Part shown: positions 50,164 to 59,294 of the stretch, piece by piece
How positions within the stretch are numbered: position 1 is the stretch's first letter
Layout: every line of letters begins with the position of its first letter
DNA from: Candidatus Sulfurimonas marisnigri
Lineage (GTDB): Bacteria > Campylobacterota > Campylobacteria > Campylobacterales > Sulfurimonadaceae
NCBI RefSeq assembly: GCF_015265475.1
Contig: NZ_CP054493.1
Location: 372,001-436,000 of the forward strand
Length of the DNA: 64,000 nucleotides
Reading direction: 5' to 3'
Translations under genes and position numbers: made by a program
The notes under the pieces: generated by a model
Database searches by the model: none
What the model was told of the DNA's origin: nothing
What the model saw: the letters and a program-made list of their open reading frames with translations, nothing else

Positions 50164-50180
50164 GAGATAAGGGGACAGAT

Positions 50181-50972
50181 TTGTATTTTATAGATGTTCA
50201 GGGAACTTTGATTAGTGATACAGATAAATCTCCAATACGCGGAAGTATAGAGTTTATAGAGATGTTAAATAAAAAAAAAATTCCATACATGATTCTTACA
50301 AATAATACAAAAAAAGATTCTAGAGATTTTTATGCGTTTTTACAATCAATAGGTTTTAGTTTTGAGTTTTCTAAGTACATTGATCCATTAATGCTTTTAG
50401 ATGCCCGTGTAAAAAGGGAAGCCGTTGCTGCTTATGGGACAAAGGAATTTTTAGAGACATTGGCTATAAAGGGGTATTCACTTAATTATGAAAATCCAAA
50501 GACTGTTTTACTCTCAATAAAAGATGATTTCACAGCTGATGAGTATGCACAGATTATAGATTTTTTATTAAGTGGAGCCTCTTTGGTCGGAATGCATGAA
50601 ACGTCAATATATGCTAAGAACAACAAAAGGTATCCAGGTGTTGGAGCTATTTTAAAGATGCTTGAGTTTGCTACATCGGTAAGTTATGAGGTTGTTGGAA
50701 AACCAAGTGAGTCTTTTTATAAAGAGGCTTTAAAAATGATGCATATACAAGATGATAGTGCTGAATTTGGTGACATAACTATCATCAGCGATGATGTTAA
50801 AGGTGATCTTGGTGGAGCTAAAGAGATGGGAATGAAAACTATATTTGTTACAAGTGGAAAATATAAAACAGCAGATGAAATAATTCCATTTTTAGAGCCA
50901 GCACTAAGGCCAGACTCTGTTTATGCTGATATGCAAGAAATTTTGGAACACAAGAATATGGAGATAGTATGA
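50181..50972 (+). CDS. HAD-superfamily protein with DxQ motif
   Basis: This 263-residue protein resembles HAD-IIA (NagD-type) phosphatases. The start is TTG with AAGGGGA upstream. Motif I reads D5-V-Q7-G-T, so the nucleophile Asp is kept but the general acid/base Asp two residues on is Gln. Motif II (LTNNT near 38-42), the cap domain, the motif III region (GKPSESFYKEAL near 174) and motif IV (IISDDVKGDLGGA near 196-208) are present. It lies between lysA and pheA, as I recall its Campylobacter counterpart does, and overlaps pheA by 4 bases. The substrate is unknown; it may be a slow phosphatase or a phosphate-binding protein. Confidence 0.8.
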   Translation: MYFIDVQGTLISDTDKSPIRGSIEFIEMLNKKKIPYMILTNNTKKDSRDFYAFLQSIGFSFEFSKYIDPLMLLDARVKREAVAAYGTKEFLETLAIKGYSLNYENPKTVLLSIKDDFTADEYAQIIDFLLSGASLVGMHETSIYAKNNKRYPGVGAILKMLEFATSVSYEVVGKPSESFYKEALKMMHIQDDSAEFGDITIISDDVKGDLGGAKEMGMKTIFVTSGKYKTADEIIPFLEPALRPDSVYADMQEILEHKNMEIV

Positions 50973-52060
50973 AAACTTTAGATGAATGTCGGGTTGTTAT
51001 TGATTCTATTGATGATGAGATATTAGAACTTCTTAACAAAAGAATGAAAGTTGTTGAGCGTGTAGGTGAGATAAAAAATGATACAGGCGGAGCTATTTAC
51101 AGACCTGAACGTGAAAAGGCAATTATTGAGAGATTGTCAGAAAAAAGTGTCAAGAGCGGAGGGCTTTTAAACAAGAATGCAATTGAAGCAATATTTTTAG
51201 AAGTTTTTGCAGTTTCTAGAAATTTAGAACTTCCGGAGAGAATTGCATATTTGGGACCAGAAGGAAGTTTTACTCACCAAGCAGCGGAGAGCCGATTCGG
51301 TGCTATGAGTGACTACCTCTCTCTAGGCTCTATTTATTCAGTATTTAAGACACTTGAATCAAAGAGAGCTAAGTTTGGTGTTGTGCCTATTGAAAATTCA
51401 AGAGATGGAATAGTTGGTGAGACACTAGACTTGCTTGCAAAAAGTTCTGTAAAAATTGTATCCGAGCTGTATATGCCAATTCATATGTCATTTGCAACAA
51501 AAGCGAGAAGCCTTGAGGATATCAAAAAAATATACTCAAAAGATAAGGGTTTTGGGCAGTGTAGAGAATTTCTTCAAGAGCATGGCTTTGCGAATATAGA
51601 GCTTATTCCAGTTGAATCAACAGCTAAGGCAGCAATACTCGCAGCAGAAGATGAAAACTCTGCTGCAATATGCAGTCATATTGCAGCAAAACTATATGGT
51701 GTTCCAACAATGTTTGATGATATTGAGGATGACATAGGCTCGCAAACAAGATTTGTAATACTCAGTGACTTTAAAAATGCAATAAGCTCTGAGGACAAGA
51801 CTTCAATCTTAGTTAGACTAAAAGATGGTATAAAAGCTGGTTCACTTGTACATTTTTTACAAGATTTTGATGAAAAAAATATAAATCTATCTAAAATTGA
51901 GTCTAGACCATCGAAGGATGAAGGTGGCTTTGGTTATTGGTTTTTTATAGATTTTTATGGGCATATTGATGATGATGATATTCAGAGTGTATTGCAAAAA
52001 CACGATGGAGAAGTGACTTGGTTAGGTAGTTATACAAAAGGTGATGGCATTGAAATTTAA
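50969..52060 (+). CDS. pheA: Bifunctional chorismate mutase/prephenate dehydratase
   Basis: PheA makes phenylpyruvate from chorismate. The 363-residue product has an AroQ chorismate mutase domain (1-88, with [22 protein letters not shown]), a prephenate dehydratase domain (about 92-270, starting [13 protein letters not shown], with [17 protein letters not shown]) and a regulatory ACT domain (about 280-360) with the ESRPSKDEG motif that binds phenylalanine, so feedback inhibition is likely. It overlaps both neighbours slightly. Confidence 0.95.
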   Translation: MKTLDECRVVIDSIDDEILELLNKRMKVVERVGEIKNDTGGAIYRPEREKAIIERLSEKSVKSGGLLNKNAIEAIFLEVFAVSRNLELPERIAYLGPEGSFTHQAAESRFGAMSDYLSLGSIYSVFKTLESKRAKFGVVPIENSRDGIVGETLDLLAKSSVKIVSELYMPIHMSFATKARSLEDIKKIYSKDKGFGQCREFLQEHGFANIELIPVESTAKAAILAAEDENSAAICSHIAAKLYGVPTMFDDIEDDIGSQTRFVILSDFKNAISSEDKTSILVRLKDGIKAGSLVHFLQDFDEKNINLSKIESRPSKDEGGFGYWFFIDFYGHIDDDDIQSVLQKHDGEVTWLGSYTKGDGIEI

Positions 52061-53144
52061 TAAAAATCTAGAAAGCATAAGAACATATGAGGCTGGAAAG
52101 CCGATAGAGTTGGTAGTTCGCGAGTTTGGAATAGAAGCTAAAGACGTTGTTAAACTTGCTTCTAATGAGAATCCTTATGGGTGTTCAACTAAAGTACAAA
52201 AGGCCGTAGGTGACATATTGTCAAATATGGCTCTTTATCCTGATGATTCAATGACAAAATTAAAGAATGCAATAAGTTCAAGATTTGATGTTGAAGTCAG
52301 TAATGTGATTATAGGCTCAGGGAGCGATCAGGTAATAGAGTTTTTGATGCATGCAAAAGCAAATTCAAGCTCTAAAATCTTAGTCAACAGTGTAACTTTT
52401 GCAATGTATGAAATATATGCAAAACATGTTGGTGCTAAGATAATAAAAACAGCTTCTCAAAAACATGATTTGAATGAGTTTTATGATATTTATAAAGAAC
52501 AAAAACCAGAAATTATATTTTTGTGTACACCAAATAATCCAACTGGCGATGCGATTGACAGAGATGAACTGTTTAAGTTTATTGCAAAAATAGATAGTGA
52601 TACATTAGTTGTAGTTGATGGTGCTTATATGGAGTATGCTATTGCTAAGGATAGTTCAAAAGAAATTGTAGTAAAAGAGCTTATTGAGCAGTTCAGTAAT
52701 GTGATATACCTTGGTACTTTCTCTAAGGCTTATGGTCTTGGCGGAATGAGAGTTGGTTACGGGATAGCAGACGCAAAAATAATAGAAGAGTTGTATAAAC
52801 TCAGACCACCATTTAATATTACAACCCTCTCCCTTGAAGCTGCTAGCGTAGCACTTATTGATGAAGAGTTTGTGCAAAAAAGTATAACTCTTAATTTTGA
52901 GCAGATGAAACGCTATGAAGAGTTTGCTTTAGAGCAAAAAATAGATATAATAAACAGTTATACAAATTTTGTAACTTTATGTCTAAATAATAATCAAAAC
53001 TCCACAGAAATATCAAACTCTCTTTTACAAAAAGGGATGATAGTTAGAAATTTAAGTGGTTACGGGATGAATGCAATAAGAGTTACTGTTGGAACTGCAG
53101 ATCAAAATAGTCGTTTTTTTGAATTGCTAAAACAGTGTCTATAA
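52050..53144 (+). CDS. hisC: Histidinol-phosphate aminotransferase
   Basis: This is a PLP aminotransferase for histidine synthesis; in this group it may also serve phenylalanine or tyrosine, which fits its place after pheA. The product is 364 residues from TTG 52050, chosen because AAAAGG is 8 bases upstream and the [17 protein letters not shown] start matches the family; ATG 52044 is only 2 bases from that site. Visible are SNENPYG near 37, the TPNNPTGD segment near 165, DGAYMEY near 193 and the PLP lysine in [14 protein letters not shown] near 225. It ends just ahead of fliF. Confidence 0.92.
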   Translation: MKFNKNLESIRTYEAGKPIELVVREFGIEAKDVVKLASNENPYGCSTKVQKAVGDILSNMALYPDDSMTKLKNAISSRFDVEVSNVIIGSGSDQVIEFLMHAKANSSSKILVNSVTFAMYEIYAKHVGAKIIKTASQKHDLNEFYDIYKEQKPEIIFLCTPNNPTGDAIDRDELFKFIAKIDSDTLVVVDGAYMEYAIAKDSSKEIVVKELIEQFSNVIYLGTFSKAYGLGGMRVGYGIADAKIIEELYKLRPPFNITTLSLEAASVALIDEEFVQKSITLNFEQMKRYEEFALEQKIDIINSYTNFVTLCLNNNQNSTEISNSLLQKGMIVRNLSGYGMNAIRVTVGTADQNSRFFELLKQCL

Positions 53145-53163
53145 TTTTTAAAATGGGAAGTTG

Positions 53164-54864
53164 ATGGATTTTAAAGTACTTTTTTCACAGTTGGTTGTTC
53201 TTTATGCTAAGCTGACTAACCAGCAAAAGATTATCATTGCTTCTGCTATTATAGGGATAGTTTCATTTTTGATTTTTATGGTTGTTTATACAGCTAAAAA
53301 AGATGAAAACAATAAATATGAAGTTCTTTTTGATTCTTTAAGTTCAGAAGAAGCAGCTAAAGTTGTTGAACAGTTAGAAAAAGACAATATACCTTACCAG
53401 CTATTAGATAAAAATGTTATCAAAGTTCCTAAAAATGTAGTCTACAAAGAGCGAATTGCAATTGCTTCGCTTGGAATACCCAAAAATACCGGAGTTGGTT
53501 TTGAACTTTTTGATACTCAGGAATTTGGTGCAACTTCATTTGATCAAAATATTAAATTTCTCCGCGCAATTGAGGGGGAGCTATCTAGAACAATCAATGC
53601 ACTAGCTCCTATTGAATCTGCAAGTGTTAGTTTAGCTTTACCAAAAGAGACACTTTTTGTATCTAAGCAGGTAGAGCCTACTGCCTCGATAATGATTAGT
53701 ATGGTCGAAGGACGCAGATTGTCTTCTAAACAAATAAGAGGAATAAAAAATCTAGTAGCTGCCGCTGTACCTAAGTTGACTCCTGCAAATGTAATGCTAA
53801 TAGATAACGAGGGTGAAACCTTGGGGGATGAGGATGAGATGGCTCAGATGGGTGAACTCTCAGCGACTCAACAAAAATATAAAGCAAAAGAAGAGAAAAA
53901 AAATCAGAATAAAATAATAGATGTTATATCTCCTTTTGTGGGTGGAAATAAAAAAGTTGTAGCACAAGTAACAATTGAGTTTGATTTTTCAATACAAAGT
54001 TCTACTTCTGAGGTTTATGATCCAGAAAATGTTGTAAGAAGTGAACAAGTCAGTGAAGAAAAGAGGGAAGGGGCAACTCCAGCAGAAGTTGGGGGTGTTC
54101 CAGGAACTGTCAGCAATATAGGCCCAGTAGAGGGACTAAAAAGTAACAGAACTAATGAAAAATATGAGAAAAACTCAGGTACAACAAATTATGAAGTAGG
54201 AAAAACTGTTTCAACAACAAAGAGTCAGTTTGCTCGTATAAAAAGAATTACAGCAGCTGTTATGGTTGATGGAAAGTATAAGTTTAAAGCTGATGAAAAC
54301 GGCAAACAAACAGAAGAATTGGAATATGAGGCACTCTCTGAGAGCGATTTGCAGGCACTTACTTCACTGGTGAGTCGCTCAATTGGAGTTGATGAAGACA
54401 GAGGCGATCAAATAACTGTAAAAAATTTACAATTCAAAAGAACTGCAGGAATAGTTGGGGAAGATGGAGTGAGTAAAGCTATGAAATTCTCTCAAACATA
54501 CTTAACACCTTTTTCTGGAGTATTCAAGTATATGTTTGTACTGTTGATACTTTTAGTTGTATACAAAAAAGTTATTAGTCCGTTTGCAGGGAGAATGTTA
54601 GAGATTTCCAAAGAAGAGGATGATCATATTAAGCCTTTCTTGGATATTGATGATAGCGACGGTGAAGATTTAGTTGAAAAAGTTCAATCTATGCGTAAAA
54701 AAGTTGAAGATCAACTTGGTATAGGGGAGGGCTTTAGTGAGGATGCCCTAAAATATGAAGTTCTTCTTGATAAAATTAAATCAATGACTGAAGACTCGCC
54801 TGAACAGATAGCAATGCTCTTGCAGGCTCTTTTAACAGAAGAAGCTGACGGTATAGTTAGATAA
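53164..54864 (+). CDS. fliF: Flagellar MS-ring protein FliF
   Basis: FliF forms the membrane ring that seats the flagellar motor. The product is 566 residues from ATG 53164. It has an N-terminal membrane helix (about 22-44), periplasmic ring-building domains (about 50-440, including LGIPKNTGVGFELFD and a disordered KREGATPAEVGGVPGT stretch), a second helix (about 448-468) and a cytoplasmic tail (about 520-566) that binds FliG. The export apparatus and hook genes are not here. Confidence 0.95.
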   Translation: MDFKVLFSQLVVLYAKLTNQQKIIIASAIIGIVSFLIFMVVYTAKKDENNKYEVLFDSLSSEEAAKVVEQLEKDNIPYQLLDKNVIKVPKNVVYKERIAIASLGIPKNTGVGFELFDTQEFGATSFDQNIKFLRAIEGELSRTINALAPIESASVSLALPKETLFVSKQVEPTASIMISMVEGRRLSSKQIRGIKNLVAAAVPKLTPANVMLIDNEGETLGDEDEMAQMGELSATQQKYKAKEEKKNQNKIIDVISPFVGGNKKVVAQVTIEFDFSIQSSTSEVYDPENVVRSEQVSEEKREGATPAEVGGVPGTVSNIGPVEGLKSNRTNEKYEKNSGTTNYEVGKTVSTTKSQFARIKRITAAVMVDGKYKFKADENGKQTEELEYEALSESDLQALTSLVSRSIGVDEDRGDQITVKNLQFKRTAGIVGEDGVSKAMKFSQTYLTPFSGVFKYMFVLLILLVVYKKVISPFAGRMLEISKEEDDHIKPFLDIDDSDGEDLVEKVQSMRKKVEDQLGIGEGFSEDALKYEVLLDKIKSMTEDSPEQIAMLLQALLTEEADGIVR

Positions 54865-54880
54865 ATAAATAGGGGGTCGC

Positions 54881-55906
54881 ATGAACTTAAGTCCATTACA
54901 GCAAGCAGCATTTGATGAGATGAGCATGGGAGAAAAAGCAGCTATTCTTTTAATGCAACTCGGAGAAGATTTAACAGCATCATTATTTGCACTTATGAAC
55001 GTAGAATCGATAACAGAGATATCTAAGCATATCGCGGGTAATAGGACGGTTGACAAAGCTGTTGCAGCCGCAGTCCTCGAAGAGTTTCACGCGATAATAC
55101 AGTCGGGTCAATTTATCACATCTGGCGGTATGGAATATGCTAGAGAACTTCTGTACAGGACTTTGGGTCCAGATGAGGCAAAAATAATTTTAGATAAGTT
55201 GTCAAAAAGCATGCAAGAGACCCAAAATTTCTCATATCTATCAAAAATTAAGCCTCAGCAACTTTCAGACTTTATCATAAATGAGCACCCGCAAACGATA
55301 GCCCTTATATTGGCTCATATGGATGCAACGCAAGCTGCTGACACTATTCAGTATTTTCCAGATGATTTACGTTCTGAAGTTGCTATGAGAATGGCAAAAC
55401 TTGGAGACATATCCCCTTCTGTTATTAAAAGAGTCTCAGCAGTTCTTGAGTCTAAACTTGAATCACTTGCTTCTTACAAAGTAGAGGTTGGTGGACCTCG
55501 TGCTGTTGCAGATATCTTTAATCGTCTTGGTGCAAAAGCTTCTAAAGACACTCTCTCTAAAATTGAAGAGAGAGATGAAGAGATGTCAACACTTATTAAA
55601 GAGATGATGTTTACATTTGAAGATATAGTTACGCTTGATAAAAATGCTATTGTAGAGACACTTAAAACTATTGAAAAACCTGATTTAATGCTTGCTCTTA
55701 AAAGTGCTCCTGAAGATTTAAAAGAGAAATTCTTCTCTGCTATGAGTGAAAGAGCTAAGGCTGCATTTGATGAAGAGATGCAGTTTATGGGCTCAGTAAA
55801 GATGAAAGATGTTGAAGCAGCTCAGAGAAAAATTGTTGAGGTTGTTAACGGTTTAGCGGAAGCTGGAGCAATACAAATGGGCTCAAGTGAAGAGATGGTG
55901 GAATAG
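54881..55906 (+). CDS. fliG: Flagellar motor switch protein FliG
   Basis: FliG couples stator force to the rotor and sets direction. The 341-residue product has the N domain (about 8-105), middle domain with the EHPQTIALIL motif near 133-142, and C domain (about 200-335) with the charged torque helix ALKSAPEDLKEKFFSAMSERAKA. The conserved Arg and Asp residues of that helix are present. It follows fliF by 16 bases with a GGGGG-rich ribosome-binding site. Confidence 0.96.
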   Translation: MNLSPLQQAAFDEMSMGEKAAILLMQLGEDLTASLFALMNVESITEISKHIAGNRTVDKAVAAAVLEEFHAIIQSGQFITSGGMEYARELLYRTLGPDEAKIILDKLSKSMQETQNFSYLSKIKPQQLSDFIINEHPQTIALILAHMDATQAADTIQYFPDDLRSEVAMRMAKLGDISPSVIKRVSAVLESKLESLASYKVEVGGPRAVADIFNRLGAKASKDTLSKIEERDEEMSTLIKEMMFTFEDIVTLDKNAIVETLKTIEKPDLMLALKSAPEDLKEKFFSAMSERAKAAFDEEMQFMGSVKMKDVEAAQRKIVEVVNGLAEAGAIQMGSSEEMVE

Positions 55907-55908
55907 TT

Positions 55909-56715
55909 TTGGCACCGGTAATTAGTAATGAAAACAGAGGAAATCACACTGTTAGCAAGTATAGCTTTAAGGTACTGGCAGTTGGCTCGCATGAACCTCT
56001 AGATGATATATTTGAGTCTAGCTTAATACATGAAAAAAAAGATGAGTACACACACGAGGTGCACCCTGATAGAAGAGAGAGTGATATTGACGCTAGTGCT
56101 ATGAGTCAAAGTTCTAAAGATTCATTAATTGAGTCACTAATGAAAAAAACTGATGAGATGTCATCTAACTTTATTAAACTTCAAATGAAGCTGGAAGATA
56201 TGACTGATGAGCATAAAAAAGAGCTTATTAAAGTTGAAGAGGACTCTTTTGCTAATGGTGTAGAAGCTGGTAAAAAACTATCTTTAGAAGAGGGTGATAA
56301 TAATATAACAGAGGCAATAAAGCAGTTTTCATCTTCTGTAGCCACTCTGGAGAGTACAGCAAAAGAGTTTGACTCTGCCTTAGAAGGAATAAAAAAAGAG
56401 CTGATAAGTGCAGCAATAGACATATCTAAAGAAGTTATAAATATAGAACTAAGTGAAAATTCAAACCATATAGCAACTGTACTATCAAACGAATTAATTA
56501 AAGAGTTGCAGAGTGCCTCAAAAATAAAGTTAAAAGTAAATCCAAAAGACCATGGTGCTTTATCGGAGAATCTTGGTTCAATGCAGCATGTAGAAATTGT
56601 ATCCGACAGTGCTGTTAGTCAAGGTGGCGTAATAGCTATTAGTGACGCTGGCAATATTGATGCCGAGATATCAAAAAGATTTGAGCGTGTTAAAAGAGCT
56701 GCATTAAGTGAGTAA
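55909..56715 (+). CDS. fliH: Flagellar export regulator FliH
   Basis: FliH holds the export ATPase FliI at the flagellar base. The 268-residue product starts at TTG 55909, two bases after fliG. It has a variable N-terminal half (1-90), a central helix with glycine-spaced repeats, and a C-terminal FliH/V-ATPase E-like domain (about 150-268; LISAAIDISKEVINIEL and KVNPKDHG). Identification rests on gene order and that C-terminal domain. Confidence 0.88.
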   Translation: MAPVISNENRGNHTVSKYSFKVLAVGSHEPLDDIFESSLIHEKKDEYTHEVHPDRRESDIDASAMSQSSKDSLIESLMKKTDEMSSNFIKLQMKLEDMTDEHKKELIKVEEDSFANGVEAGKKLSLEEGDNNITEAIKQFSSSVATLESTAKEFDSALEGIKKELISAAIDISKEVINIELSENSNHIATVLSNELIKELQSASKIKLKVNPKDHGALSENLGSMQHVEIVSDSAVSQGGVIAISDAGNIDAEISKRFERVKRAALSE

Positions 56716-56724
56716 AGTAATAAA

Positions 56725-58545
56725 ATGAATATAAAAGATAAAAGTATAATAGAGTTAGATAATATCTGTAAAGATATCAGGTCAGAGATTTTAAGAGTAG
56801 TAAGCAAAAATGGTGGGCATCTAAGTTCAACATTAGGTGCAACAGAGTTAATAGTAGCAATGCATAAAGTATTTGATTCAAAAAAAGATCCTTTTATTTT
56901 TGATGTCTCTCATCAATCATACGCACATAAACTTTTAACACAGAGATGGGAGGAGTTTGATACTCTTCGTCAGTTTAATGGATTATGCGGGTATACTAAA
57001 CCAAGTGAGAGTGATGATGACTACTTTGTGGCTGGGCACAGCTCTACTTCAATATCTTTAGGGGTTGGAGCAGCCAAAGCCATCGCTCTAAAAGGTGAGC
57101 AAGACTCAAGGATTCCAGTTGTTATGATTGGTGATGGTTCTATGACGGCGGGTATGGTTTATGAGGCACTAAATGAGCTTGGTGATAGGAAATATCCAAT
57201 GGTTATTATACTTAATGACAATGAGATGAGCATCGCTAAGCCTATAGGTGCAATAAGCAGAATGCTTAGTTCAGCAATGGCAAGCCCTTTTTATCAAAAG
57301 TTTAAGAAACATACTGAGAACTTTGTTGATAATTTTGGTGAGGCTGCTCACTATATGGCGAAGAAAGCAGAAGAATCTCTTAAGCTTATTACACCAGGTA
57401 TAATGTTTGAAGAGATGGGAATTAATTATATAGGTCCGGTAGACGGGCATAATTTAACCCAACTAATAGAGATATTTGAAAAAGCTAAAGAGTTGAAAAG
57501 ACCTGTAATTATTCATGCTCAAACTGTAAAAGGTAAGGGGTATGATATTGCAGAAGGACAAGAAGAGAAGTGGCACGGTGTCGGTCCTTTTGATTTAGAT
57601 AGTGGAAATTCATCTAAAAAAAGTGGTGCAAAAAGTGCAACTCAAATCTATACAGAAGCTTTGCTTCATCTTGCAAAACACAATGATAAAATAGTAGGTG
57701 CAACTGCTGCAATGCCTAGTGGAACAGGTTTGAGCGAACTTATGGAGACTTACCCAGATAGATTTTGGGATGTAGCAATTGCAGAGCAGCATGCCGTAAC
57801 AAGTATGGCTGCACTCGCAAAAGAGGGCTTTAAACCATTTTGTACAATTTACTCAACATTTTTACAACGTGGGTATGATCAGGTAATTCACGATACATGT
57901 CTAATGGACTTACCGGTTGTCTTCGCCCTTGATCGTGCTGGAATTGTTGGTGAAGACGGGGAGACACATCAGGGTGTTTTTGATATTAGTTTTTTAAGAG
58001 CTGTTCCGAATATGACACTTTTTGCCCCAAGAGATGAGAAGTCTATGCATCAGGCACTTGCTTTTGCTTCAGAGTATAATCACCCCTGTTCTGTGCGCTA
58101 CCCAAGAGGTTCTTTTACTGAGACAGGTTTAGCTGAATCAATACCTTTTGAATTGGCAAAATCCCAACTTCTTCGCTCAAATAGTAGTGACATACTTTTT
58201 ATCGGTTATGGAAACGGCGTTGGACGTGCTTATGAGACAGCTGAATTCTTAGAAAGTGATGTTGGTATTTTGGACTTGCGTTTTGTAAAACCGCTAGATG
58301 AAGAGATGCTTAGCGATATGTCCAAAAAACATAAAAAGTGGTTTGTGTTTAGCGATAGTGCCAAAATGGGTGGAGTCGGTTCTGCAATTTTAGAGTTTTT
58401 AGCTAAAGAGAAGATTCTACATGTAGAGGTTGAAAGCTTCGAATATGAAGACAATTTCATCACCCATGGAAATACAAAGTTAGTAGAAGAGTCTTTAGGA
58501 CTATTGCCGAAGCAGTTAGCTAAGAGAGTTGAAGAGTTACTTTAG
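56725..58545 (+). CDS. dxs: 1-deoxy-D-xylulose-5-phosphate synthase
   Basis: Dxs joins pyruvate and glyceraldehyde 3-phosphate with thiamine diphosphate, the first MEP-pathway step; ispE is also in the window. The 606-residue product has the catalytic His in DVSHQSYAHK near 57, the ThDP motif GDGSMTAGMVYEALN near 138-152 and the Glu in AEQHAVTSMA near 352, then the C-terminal transketolase domain. It is the last gene of the fliFGH-dxs run and overlaps the convergent pgeF by 9 bases. Confidence 0.96.
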   Translation: MNIKDKSIIELDNICKDIRSEILRVVSKNGGHLSSTLGATELIVAMHKVFDSKKDPFIFDVSHQSYAHKLLTQRWEEFDTLRQFNGLCGYTKPSESDDDYFVAGHSSTSISLGVGAAKAIALKGEQDSRIPVVMIGDGSMTAGMVYEALNELGDRKYPMVIILNDNEMSIAKPIGAISRMLSSAMASPFYQKFKKHTENFVDNFGEAAHYMAKKAEESLKLITPGIMFEEMGINYIGPVDGHNLTQLIEIFEKAKELKRPVIIHAQTVKGKGYDIAEGQEEKWHGVGPFDLDSGNSSKKSGAKSATQIYTEALLHLAKHNDKIVGATAAMPSGTGLSELMETYPDRFWDVAIAEQHAVTSMAALAKEGFKPFCTIYSTFLQRGYDQVIHDTCLMDLPVVFALDRAGIVGEDGETHQGVFDISFLRAVPNMTLFAPRDEKSMHQALAFASEYNHPCSVRYPRGSFTETGLAESIPFELAKSQLLRSNSSDILFIGYGNGVGRAYETAEFLESDVGILDLRFVKPLDEEMLSDMSKKHKKWFVFSDSAKMGGVGSAILEFLAKEKILHVEVESFEYEDNFITHGNTKLVEESLGLLPKQLAKRVEELL

Positions 58546-59262
58546 TTCAATGACACCGGCAAATCTTCCAGTATTAGAATCAGCTCTGTAAGAAAAATAT
58601 TTATCTGAGTTGCATTTTGTGCACTCTGTAGAAATTTCAATATTTTCTTTTTTAATCCCACATGCCAAAAATTGTTTTTTTAAAATTTTGCTTATATCAA
58701 GATAAAAACTGTTATCTTTTCTCTCAATTGCATACTCTAAGTTAAGCTTTTTGGCTTCATAATAAACTTCAGTGCCAACTTCATAGCAACAAGAGCCTAT
58801 GCTGGCTCCAACACTTACATGTATATTTGTTACTTCACTTTTAAACTCATCTGTAAATGAGTAAATCACATTTTTAACTATATTTTTAAAAGCTCCGGCA
58901 CGTCCAGCATGTGCTACTGCTATCACTCTTTGTTTGTCATCATAAAAAAGAATGGGGCTGCAATCTGCTACCATAACCATAAGAGGAGTGCTTAATCTGT
59001 CGGTTATTATGGCATCACATGTAGGGGGATTTATAAAGTTATCATTTTCATTTACTATATGTACAATATCAGAGTGAATTTGTTTCATATGAATAAGTGA
59101 GTTTAGACTGTAGCTTAACTCTTTTGCTAAAATATCATGATTTGCTCTTACATGTAGAATATTATCATTCACATGAAAGGCTAAATTCCCACTCTCTCTT
59201 AATGTAAAAACGTGAGTAATATTTGAAAAGTTATTTAATAAGTTACTTTGATAAAATTGCAT
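58537..59262 (-). CDS. pgeF: YfiH/PgeF multicopper-oxidase-like protein
   Basis: This 241-residue protein belongs to the Cu-oxidase_4 (YfiH/DUF152) family. E. coli PgeF edits faulty peptidoglycan precursors, and other members act on purine nucleosides. Conserved marks are the MKQIHSDIV His near 58, MVADCSPILFYD near 95, AVAHAGRAGAFKN near 115 and GASIGSCCYEVG near 150-162, which hold the zinc-binding His-Cys-His set. The start codon lies at a probable -10 region shared with the divergent ovoA gene, so its mRNA may have almost no leader. Confidence 0.88.
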   Translation of the reverse strand: MQFYQSNLLNNFSNITHVFTLRESGNLAFHVNDNILHVRANHDILAKELSYSLNSLIHMKQIHSDIVHIVNENDNFINPPTCDAIITDRLSTPLMVMVADCSPILFYDDKQRVIAVAHAGRAGAFKNIVKNVIYSFTDEFKSEVTNIHVSVGASIGSCCYEVGTEVYYEAKKLNLEYAIERKDNSFYLDISKILKKQFLACGIKKENIEISTECTKCNSDKYFSYRADSNTGRFAGVIELK

Positions 59263-59274
59263 ATAATAATTATA
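59262..59274. promoter_or_regulatory. Overlapping divergent -10 boxes for ovoA and pgeF
   Basis: On the + strand TATAAT (59262-59267) lies 28 bases before the TTG of ovoA. On the - strand TATAAT (59269-59274) lies only 6 bases before the pgeF ATG. Only 32 bases separate the two genes, so polymerases would compete for this site. Confidence 0.4.
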
Positions 59275-59294
59275 ACAAAATAAAAGGCTATTTT

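Noticed and set aside
59223-59294. ATG at 59223 as start of ovoA
   Set aside because: It would overlap the divergent pgeF coding region by 40 bases and lies upstream of the only good -10 box. TTG 59295 gives a normal OvoA N terminus.
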